The notes under the pieces are model-generated. The model was given only the letters and a program-made list of their open reading frames with translations. It was not told the origin of the DNA and did no database searches. A stretch of DNA of 64,000 bases, taken from contig JAEWYT010000199.1 of assembly GCA_023458595.1 (NCBI GenBank), forward strand, positions 1 to 64,000, given 5' to 3'. Position numbers and translations under genes: made by a program. Shown one piece after another: positions 57,732 to 64,000 of this stretch (its first letter is position 1; each line of letters starts with the position of its first letter). The stretch comes from Pseudomonadota bacterium (GTDB taxonomy: Bacteria > Pseudomonadota > Alphaproteobacteria > Rhizobiales > Tepidamorphaceae).

Positions 57732-58556
57732 TCACGCCTCGGCCCAGGCGAGCAGGATACCGCGAGCAGGCGCGCCAACCTCTGCGCCCATGCCGGCGGC
57801 CGTGCGGTTCACCGCCGAGATGACGCCGTCCTCGAACGTCGAACACGCCTCCCCGATGCGCGCGCTCGCGGCAGAGACGGTGAAGGCGGCGATTCCCCGT
57901 TGGTCGAGCGCCGGCAACCGGCCGATCCCCGCATCGTCGATGCCGATCCCCGCGTCGTTGTAGACCGCCGCGAAGCCGTCGACCCGGAGCGCCATCGCCG
58001 GATTGCCGCCGACGAGCCCTCCATGCGACCCGGTGACAACGATCTGGTCGGCGTCTCCGGGCCCGACCAGGGCGGCGGAGTCGAGCAGGACGATCCGGCG
58101 CAGTCCCGGCTGGTCGACGCAGGCACGCGCCTCACCGAGCGGCTCCGGCTTGACGCCGACGAGCCGTGCCGCACGGAGCTTCGCCGCTGCATCGAGCGTC
58201 GTGTCGCCCGGCGCAACGCCCAGCATGGCGGCTGCCGCGTTCGCGCGGCTGATCCGCCCGCGCGCCAGCATGTCCCCGGTGTCCCCGATCCGGCAGGAGA
58301 GGTGCGAGACCGCCGCAGCGGCGATTCCGAAGGCATCGAGATAGGGCAGCGAGCCAATGCCGGCCTCGTCCCGGCCGATGCCGGCGTCGCAGAGGATCAC
58401 CGCACGCACCCCGCCCACCGCCGCCAGATAGCCCGGGTAGCGCCCGCCGTGCGACCCCGACACGACGACGCTCCCCGCGGCGCCGGGCGGCAGCTTCGTA
58501 ATTGTGTCGGCGACAACGACGCCTTCGGACAGGAGGATCAGCGCAGGCGCGGCCAT
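57732..58556 (-). CDS. Unrecognised protein with internal tandem duplication (GSHGG...DAGIG repeats)
   Basis: A 274-residue protein that I cannot place in a known family. It consists of two homologous halves: residues about 6-117 and 153-262. Each has a hydrophobic strand ending VVSGSHGG / VVTGSHGG (32-38 and 174-180), then DAGIGRDEAGIGSLPYLD / DAGIGIDDAGIGRLPALD, GIAA, a VS..S.RIG segment and a late IS..N..A. The conserved His, Gly and Asp pattern looks like a catalytic or ligand site present twice. No signal peptide or membrane helix. It lies 20 bp after the SDR gene in the TRAP operon, so it likely acts on the imported compound or its product. Confidence 0.75.
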   Translation of the reverse strand: MAAPALILLSEGVVVADTITKLPPGAAGSVVVSGSHGGRYPGYLAAVGGVRAVILCDAGIGRDEAGIGSLPYLDAFGIAAAAVSHLSCRIGDTGDMLARGRISRANAAAAMLGVAPGDTTLDAAAKLRAARLVGVKPEPLGEARACVDQPGLRRIVLLDSAALVGPGDADQIVVTGSHGGLVGGNPAMALRVDGFAAVYNDAGIGIDDAGIGRLPALDQRGIAAFTVSAASARIGEACSTFEDGVISAVNRTAAGMGAEVGAPARGILLAWAEA

Positions 58557-58576
58557 CGATCGGTTTCCCGTAAATG

Positions 58577-59371
58577 TCAAACCACCGTGCAGTGCAGGCC
58601 GCCGTCGACGCACAGCTCGACGCCGGTTATGTACTGCGCCTCGTCGGAGGCGAGGAAGACGGAAGCCATGGCTATGTCCCAGCCGGTCCCCATGCGTTTC
58701 ATCGGCGGGATCTCGTTGCGCGCGGCGACCATCTCGTCGACGCTCTTATAGTATCCGCTGATCTGCTGATAGATGTGGGGTGTGTCCATGACGCCGGGCA
58801 TGATGCAATTGACGCGGATATTCTTCGGCGCGTACTGCACCGCAAGCGCCCGGGTGAAGTTGTTCACCGCCGCTTTCGAGGCGTAGTAGGAGATATAGGG
58901 GTAACCCGTCCAGCGGATTGCGGCGAGCGACGAGATGTTGACGATCGCGCCGCCGCCTTGGCCTTCCATGATCGGCAGCACCGCTTTGCACGCCAGGAAG
59001 ATGCTCTTGGCGTTGACGTCCATCACCTTGTCCCAGCTTTCCTCGCTCGCCTCGACAGGGCCGCCGGGCGCATTGATCCCGACGTTGTTGTGCAGGATAT
59101 CGATGCGCCCGAAGGCCGACATGGTCGCCTCGACCGCCGCCTCGATCTCGGCGAGCCTAGTGACATCCGCGGCACAGGAGATCGCTTGATTGCCTTCGTC
59201 GCGGATTACCGCCGCAGTCGTTTCGGCGGCGTCGGGCGCAATGTCGACGCAGGCGACGTTGGCGCCTTCGCGCGCGTAGGCGACGGCGGCAGCCTTGCCG
59301 TTGCCCCAGCCCTCGCCCACGGAGCCGGCTCCGAACACCAGCGCGGTTTTGCCTTTGAGACGGTCGACCAT
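58577..59371 (-). CDS. SDR-family oxidoreductase of the TRAP operon
   Basis: A 264-residue short-chain dehydrogenase. VFGAGSVGEGWGNGKAAA (about 12-29) is the nucleotide loop, NNVGIN lies at about 92-97, and the catalytic Ser and YYASK (Tyr-x-x-x-Lys) are present. The C-terminal YITGVELCVDGG is typical of the 3-oxoacyl-reductase/sorbitol dehydrogenase-like group. It is 12 bp downstream of the TRAP large permease gene and probably oxidises the hydroxyl group of the imported acid. Confidence 0.88.
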   Translation of the reverse strand: MVDRLKGKTALVFGAGSVGEGWGNGKAAAVAYAREGANVACVDIAPDAAETTAAVIRDEGNQAISCAADVTRLAEIEAAVEATMSAFGRIDILHNNVGINAPGGPVEASEESWDKVMDVNAKSIFLACKAVLPIMEGQGGGAIVNISSLAAIRWTGYPYISYYASKAAVNNFTRALAVQYAPKNIRVNCIMPGVMDTPHIYQQISGYYKSVDEMVAARNEIPPMKRMGTGWDIAMASVFLASDEAQYITGVELCVDGGLHCTVV

Positions 59372-59383
59372 CGGAATGCTCCG

Positions 59384-60661
59384 TTACTTGAGAACGACGC
59401 CCGGCAGCCAGAGGGCGAGCGCCGGGATGAAGGACAGCCCTGCCAGGACGACGAGGCCGATCGCGACGAACGGCAGCACGTCTCGGACACCTTTTTCGAG
59501 CGGCAGGTCGGCGATCTTGCAGGCGACCGCGAGACACAGTCCGATCGGCGGCGTGATCAGGCCGAGGCAGAGATTGACCACCACCACCACGCCGAGTTGG
59601 ACCGGGTCGACGCCGAGCGCCGCTCCGGCCGGATGCAGGATCGGCACCAGCATGACCATCGCCGCGTTCGCCTCCATGAACGTGCCGACAAACAGGAGCA
59701 GCAGATTGATCATCAGAAGGAACACGAGCGGATTGTCGGAGATCGACGTGATCAGCGCGACGGCGGCCTGCGGGATCTGCGCGTAGGCGAGCTGCCAGGC
59801 GAAAAGTTGCGCGGCGCCGACGATGATCATGATCACCGCTGTGGTCTGGACCGCCTCGCGGAGCGCGTCGATCAATCCGCGCAACGTCAGCTCGCGATAG
59901 ACGACGCCGCCGACGAGAAGCGCGTAGAGCACAGCGACCGCCGAGCACTCCGTGACGGTGAAGATGCCGGACACGATTCCGACGAGAATCAGGATCGGCA
60001 TCGCGACCGCCGCAATGGCGCGGCGGAACGCCAGCGCGATGTGGCTCAGCGACACCGGCTCGTGCACCGGGTAGCTGCGCCGCCTGGCCGTGACGAACAC
60101 ATATGCCAGCGCCGCCACGCTGAACAGGACACCGGGAACGATGCCGGCGAGGAACAGGGCGACGATCGACTGACCCGTGATGACGCCGTAGACGATGAAA
60201 CCGATGGACGGCGGGATGATCGGTGCGACGACCGACGAGGCCGCCGTCACGGCCACGGAGAATCCGCGACTGTACCCCTCCTTCTCCATCGCGGGAATGA
60301 AGATGCGCCCGAGCATGCTGGTATCGGCCACCGCCGACCCCGAGATGCCGGAGAAGAACGTGGACGCCACGACGTTGCTCATGGCGAGGCCGCCGGCGAA
60401 CCGGCCGACCAGCGCGTTGGCGAAATCGACCAGCCGCGCCGTCATGCCGCCGCGCGACATGAGCGAGCCGGCCAGGAGGAAGAAGGGGATGGCAAGCAGC
60501 GTGAAACTGTCCATTCCCGAGAACAGCCGCTGCGCGACGATGACCGGGTTGGTGCCGGTATACCAGATGATTCCGAGACAGGCGGTGATGATGGCGTAGC
60601 CGAGCGGCATGCCGATCATGATGAGCAGGACAATACCGACGGCGAGGAGGACGATCGTCAC
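59384..60661 (-). CDS. dctM: TRAP transporter large permease (DctM)
   Basis: A 425-residue inner-membrane protein with about twelve helices. LFSGMDSFTLLAIPFFLLAG and FFSGISGSAVADTSMLGRIFIP are diagnostic for DctM. It uses the sodium gradient for import of an organic acid delivered by the binding protein. It starts with GTG overlapping the DctQ stop by four bases. Confidence 0.92.
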   Translation of the reverse strand: MTIVLLAVGIVLLIMIGMPLGYAIITACLGIIWYTGTNPVIVAQRLFSGMDSFTLLAIPFFLLAGSLMSRGGMTARLVDFANALVGRFAGGLAMSNVVASTFFSGISGSAVADTSMLGRIFIPAMEKEGYSRGFSVAVTAASSVVAPIIPPSIGFIVYGVITGQSIVALFLAGIVPGVLFSVAALAYVFVTARRRSYPVHEPVSLSHIALAFRRAIAAVAMPILILVGIVSGIFTVTECSAVAVLYALLVGGVVYRELTLRGLIDALREAVQTTAVIMIIVGAAQLFAWQLAYAQIPQAAVALITSISDNPLVFLLMINLLLLFVGTFMEANAAMVMLVPILHPAGAALGVDPVQLGVVVVVNLCLGLITPPIGLCLAVACKIADLPLEKGVRDVLPFVAIGLVVLAGLSFIPALALWLPGVVLK

Positions 60662-61137
60662 GGCGCGTCCCCTTCACCGGCGAGCTGGCCCGCGCGCCTG
60701 AGGGCCAGCAGCAGACCGATCAGCGCGCCGCCGACCGGGATCGCCAGATACGGCCAGAACATCGGAATCTCGAGGGCGGCGGAATCCCGCCGCCCTCCTA
60801 TAATGGCGAACTGGTAGCCGTAGAAGACCAGCGCGCCGGCCATCACCAGGATCAGCGTGTCGCGGATCCAGGCGATGGCGGCTCGCGGCCCGGGAGGAAG
60901 CGCTTCGGCGATGAACCCCACGGAGACGTGGCCGTCGCGACGCATCACGATGGCACTGCCGAGCATGGTGATCCACGCCATGAGGAAACGCGCGGTCTCC
61001 TCGGTCCAGCTGGGCGCGTCGTTCAGCACGTAGCGCGCGAAAACCTGCCAGCAGATGCTGACCGCCATCACCGAGATCATCGCGAGCAGAATCACGTCGA
61101 GGACGCGTTCGATCGCCCGCGCGATATGTCGGAGCAT
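60658..61137 (-). CDS. dctQ: TRAP transporter small permease (DctQ)
   Basis: A 159-residue protein with four helices. The loop APSWTEETARFLMAWITMLGSA is the DctQ signature. It is coupled to DctM and lies 37 bp after the DctP gene. Confidence 0.9.
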   Translation of the reverse strand: MLRHIARAIERVLDVILLAMISVMAVSICWQVFARYVLNDAPSWTEETARFLMAWITMLGSAIVMRRDGHVSVGFIAEALPPGPRAAIAWIRDTLILVMAGALVFYGYQFAIIGGRRDSAALEIPMFWPYLAIPVGGALIGLLLALRRAGQLAGEGDAP

Positions 61138-61174
61138 GGCTGTCCCTCCCGACTGCCCGGTTATGCCGGGACGA

Positions 61175-62161
61175 TCATTGGACGGCGTTGATCCGCTCGA
61201 CCCACTCCTTCAGTTCGGGGAACTCGTCCTTGATCGGAGCGACGGCCGCGCGGAACGCTTCCATGTCCGGCGTGACGATCTCGACGCCGTTCTCCTTGAG
61301 GAGCTTCTCGTATTCGTCCTCCTTCGCGACCATCTGCTCGGTCGCCCAGAGCATCGCCTTCTCGCCCTGCTCGACGAGGATGTCCTGAAGCTCCTTGGGC
61401 TGCGAATTGAACCAGTTGGCGTCGAAGATGAAGGTCATCGCCCCGATCACGTGATCGGTGTTCATCACGTAGGGCTGATGCTCGTACCATTTGAAGGTGT
61501 AGATCACCTCGAGCGGGTTCTCCTGCCCGTCGATCACGCCCTGCTGCAGCGCCGTGTAGATCTCGAGGGCCGGCATCGGCACCGGGCTCGCGCCGAGCAA
61601 CTCCCAGGTGCGGCGGTACATCTTGAGCGGCGGGACGCGCAGCTTCAGACCCTTCAGATCGTCCGGCGTCATGACCTTCTTGTTGGCCGACAGCTTGCGC
61701 GAGCCGCGATAGCCCGCGCCGATGATCTTGAAGCCGGTGCGCTGCTCGATCTCGTCGGCGAGCTCGCCGCCCATGTCGCCGTAGTAGACCTTCTTGAAGT
61801 GGTCCAGGTCGCGGATGAGGTATGGGAACGCCTCAATGCCGGGCAGCGGGTCGTAGCGGTCGAGCGTGCCGATCGACTCGAGCACGATGTTGTTGGTGCC
61901 GATCTGCAGCGCCTCGATCGCTTCCTGCCAGGTGCCGGTGGTGCCGCCCGGGGCGATGTTGACGGTAACCTTGCCGCCGGAGGCTTCCTTAATGCCGTCG
62001 GCGTAGTGCTGCGCGGTTTCGAACCAGATGTTGCCCGGGTTGTAGACATGGGCGATCTGGATCGTGGTATCGGGTATCTCGGCCCGCGCGGCTTCGAGGC
62101 TCGCAAGTGACAGCGATGCGGCCACGACGGCGGATGTGCTCAGCGCTGTGTGAAGTTTCAT
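61175..62161 (-). CDS. dctP: TRAP transporter solute-binding protein (DctP)
   Basis: A 328-residue periplasmic binding protein with a signal peptide (cleavage near AARA, about residue 27). IQIAHVYNPGNIWFETAQHYADGI and LKGLKLRVPPLKMYRRTWELLGASPVP are DctP-family features; the conserved Arg of LRVP contacts the carboxylate of the ligand. GGAGG precedes the ATG at 62161. The ligand is probably a carboxylic acid, identity unknown. Confidence 0.92.
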   Translation of the reverse strand: MKLHTALSTSAVVAASLSLASLEAARAEIPDTTIQIAHVYNPGNIWFETAQHYADGIKEASGGKVTVNIAPGGTTGTWQEAIEALQIGTNNIVLESIGTLDRYDPLPGIEAFPYLIRDLDHFKKVYYGDMGGELADEIEQRTGFKIIGAGYRGSRKLSANKKVMTPDDLKGLKLRVPPLKMYRRTWELLGASPVPMPALEIYTALQQGVIDGQENPLEVIYTFKWYEHQPYVMNTDHVIGAMTFIFDANWFNSQPKELQDILVEQGEKAMLWATEQMVAKEDEYEKLLKENGVEIVTPDMEAFRAAVAPIKDEFPELKEWVERINAVQ

Positions 62162-62215
62162 CGTGATTTCCTCCAACTGTTTGATTGTCCGTAAGCCTCC
62201 AGGCTCATCGCGGCG

Positions 62216-63943
62216 TCAGGCGACCCGATCTCCCTTCTTGACCTGCACCGCCCGATTGTCGACGCCCGGCAGCATGTGCGCCGGATCGCGTGTAACGACG
62301 ACGTCGATCACAGTCGGACCGTCGCCGGTGATGCCTTTCTTCAGCGCGGCGGCGAGGTCGTTCGGATCCTCGACGCGAACTCCGACGCACCCGAGCGACT
62401 CGGCGACACGGGCGTAGTTCACCTCGGCGAGATCGCTCGACTGGTAGCTGCCCGCCCCGTACATCAGGTGCTGCAGCGCCTTGACGTAGCCGGACGCCGC
62501 GTTGTTGACGACGATGACGGTGAGCGGCAGCTCGAGCCGGCGCGCGGTCTCCAGTTCCCCCATCACCATGTTGAAGCCGCCGTCGCCGGTCAGGCCGACG
62601 ACCGGGCGGCCCGGCGCGGCGAGCGCGCAGCCCATGGCGCCCGGCAGGCCGTAACCGATCGAGGCGAAGCCGCGATCGGGCACGAAGCCGCGTCCGGCCT
62701 GCTTGGTGTCGTAGAGCAGCCCGCCCCAGTGCGCGGCGAAGCCGCCGTCGGCGACGAGGATGCCGTCGGCCGGCATGACCTTGTTCAACTCGTTCAGGAG
62801 GCGGGCCATGTTGATCGGCCGCTCGTCGGAGGTGAGCCGCGCGTCGACGGACTTCCGCCACTCGGCCATCTTCGCCGCGACCTCGTCGGCGTAGCCTTGC
62901 TGCCGCGCGCGTATCTCGTCGGCCTCGCCCGCAAGCTCCAGCGACAGGTCGCGCAGGCCCTCGCGCGCGTCGCCCCACAACCGCAGTGTCGGCGTGAATG
63001 TGCGGCCGAATTCCTCTGCGACGTTGTCGAGGTGGATGACGGTCTTGTCGGCCGCCGGCACGGTGTAGCGCTTGGTCGCGATCTCGCCGAGCTTGCAGCC
63101 GACGACGAGGAGGCAGTCGGAGGCCTCGATCAGCGCGTTGGCGATGCGGTCGTAGCGGCCGAACAGGCCGGCGTTGAGCGGATCGGAACAGGCGATCGCG
63201 CCCTTGCCGGTCATCGTGTGGGCGACCGGCAGGTTGATCTCGCGGGCGAGCGCCTCGGCGGCAGCCGTCGCCCCGCTGATATGGACGCCGCCGCCGGCGA
63301 GCATCAGCGGCCGCCTGGCGTTGGCGAGCATCGAGGCCGCACGCTTCATGCCCTCCGACGCCGGCCGGCAGCGCAGCGACGGCGTGGCGGAAAGCTCCGG
63401 ATCGACCGCGAACTCGGCTTCGTCAAACGGGAAAGTGCCGTGGCAGACGTCCTCGGGCACGTCGACGACGACCGGACCGGGCCGGCCGGATGTCGCGACG
63501 TGGAAGGCGCGGCGGATCAGCTCCGGGATGCGCTCGACCATCTCGATGCGGATCAGTTCCTTGCAGGCCGGCCGCAGGATCTCGATCTGCCGGGTCTCCT
63601 GCGTCATGTTCTTCCAGGAGTGCATCCGGTGGGTGTCGCCGACGAAGACGACGAGCGGCGAGCCCGCGTTGAGCGCCTCGACGAGGCCGGTGACGAGGTT
63701 GGTCGCACCGGGACCGAGCGTCGCGTCGCAAACGCCGACGCGGCCGGAGACCTTGGCGTAGGCGTCGGCGATGAACACCGCGCAGCGCTCGTCGTTGATC
63801 AGGTTGTGGTCGAGCCCGATCCGGCGCGCCGCGTCGTAGAAGGGCAGGAGCTGGAATCCGCCCATGCCGAACATCGGCCCGGCATTGCAGGCCGTCAGCA
63901 TGCGGGCCATCGCCTCGCCGCCGGTCATCTCGTTGGAACTCAC
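62216..63943 (-). CDS. Acetolactate-synthase-like ThDP-dependent enzyme
   Basis: A 575-residue enzyme of the IlvB superfamily. The catalytic Glu is in LINDERCAVF (E52), the central domain binds nucleotide-like ligand (FAD in some members), and the ThDP/Mg motif is GDGGFNMVMGELETARRLEL with VNN near residue 475. Position first in a TRAP catabolic operon, without an ilvH partner, argues against branched-chain synthesis. It more likely decarboxylates or ligates a 2-keto acid derived from the imported substrate. The start is GTG with AGGAGA nine bases upstream. Confidence 0.87.
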   Translation of the reverse strand: MSSNEMTGGEAMARMLTACNAGPMFGMGGFQLLPFYDAARRIGLDHNLINDERCAVFIADAYAKVSGRVGVCDATLGPGATNLVTGLVEALNAGSPLVVFVGDTHRMHSWKNMTQETRQIEILRPACKELIRIEMVERIPELIRRAFHVATSGRPGPVVVDVPEDVCHGTFPFDEAEFAVDPELSATPSLRCRPASEGMKRAASMLANARRPLMLAGGGVHISGATAAAEALAREINLPVAHTMTGKGAIACSDPLNAGLFGRYDRIANALIEASDCLLVVGCKLGEIATKRYTVPAADKTVIHLDNVAEEFGRTFTPTLRLWGDAREGLRDLSLELAGEADEIRARQQGYADEVAAKMAEWRKSVDARLTSDERPINMARLLNELNKVMPADGILVADGGFAAHWGGLLYDTKQAGRGFVPDRGFASIGYGLPGAMGCALAAPGRPVVGLTGDGGFNMVMGELETARRLELPLTVIVVNNAASGYVKALQHLMYGAGSYQSSDLAEVNYARVAESLGCVGVRVEDPNDLAAALKKGITGDGPTVIDVVVTRDPAHMLPGVDNRAVQVKKGDRVA

Positions 63944-63973
63944 GTTACTTCTCCTGCGCGTAAGCGGGACATG

Positions 63974-64000
63974 TCAGATCCGGTAGCCGAGCATCTGCGG
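63974..64000 (-). CDS. C-terminal end of a further gene of the operon (partial)
   Basis: A minus-strand reading frame enters from the window edge and ends in TGA at 63974-63976, encoding ...PQMLGYRI. It lies 30 bp upstream of the ThDP-enzyme start with a normal operon spacing. Too short to identify; it is reported because an upstream gene is expected here. Confidence 0.35.
   Translation of the reverse strand, partial: PQMLGYRI

Overview
The window is GC-rich DNA from an alphaproteobacterium, most likely of the order Hyphomicrobiales (Rhizobiales). Evidence for this is the rhizobial-type carnitine dehydrogenase-thioesterase fusion, HemP, type II dehydroquinase, the dominance of solute-binding-protein transporters, and intergenic palindromic repeats of the kind common in that order. 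No rRNA, tRNA, CRISPR array, transposase, phage gene or replication origin was seen. Nearly all of it is chromosome-like accessory metabolism: a chain of catabolic and transport modules, most carrying their own regulator.

Layout. 0.1-4.3 kb: L-carnitine to glycine betaine operon (dehydrogenase-thioesterase fusion, HD-domain protein, 3-keto-acid cleavage enzyme), divergent from a GlxA/CdhR-type activator. 4.3-7.5 kb: marR-emrA-emrB drug efflux operon. 7.5-8.5 kb: a MITE-like inverted-repeat element and an orphan Imm11-like gene. 8.5-15.9 kb (minus strand): GFA protein, potIHGF-type polyamine ABC transporter, acyl-CoA dehydrogenase, BetI-like repressor and methyltransferase. 16.1-25.1 kb (plus strand): class III aminotransferase, two CrtI-like FAD oxidoreductases, a GcvT-like protein and an NDP-forming acyl-CoA ligase. 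The last two blocks face each other across a shared intergenic region with two copies of a BetI/TetR-like operator and probably form one regulon for an unidentified amine or betaine.

25.4-41.4 kb: small secreted protein, L,D-transpeptidase, OmpR-type regulator, aroQ, REC-DUF3369-kinase hybrid, pobA with its AraC-type activator, serine-glyoxylate-type aminotransferase, hemP, ABC-F ATPase, MFS exporter, large sensor kinase and an orphan family 5 solute-binding protein. 41.5-44.8 kb: SDR, DMT exporter and kdgK-eda (lower Entner-Doudoroff steps). 45-49.7 kb: livKHMGF-type transporter.

49.7-56.8 kb: GntR-type regulator with two winged-helix domains, a second polyamine-type ABC transporter, a GT1-fold protein lacking the usual catalytic histidine, and two paralogous cupins. 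56.9-64 kb (minus strand): operon of an acetolactate-synthase-like ThDP enzyme, TRAP transporter (P, Q, M), SDR, an unrecognised protein built from an internal tandem duplication, and an IclR regulator; the window ends inside the preceding gene.

Best candidates for undescribed biology: (1) the HD-domain protein inside the carnitine operon, which keeps the ligand pattern of mixed-valence diiron oxygenases (PhnZ/TmpB); (2) the divergent amine/betaine regulon at 8.5-25 kb; (3) the transporter, degenerate glycosyltransferase and twin-cupin operon at 50.7-56.8 kb; (4) the duplicated 'GSHGG...DAGIG' protein at 57.7-58.6 kb.
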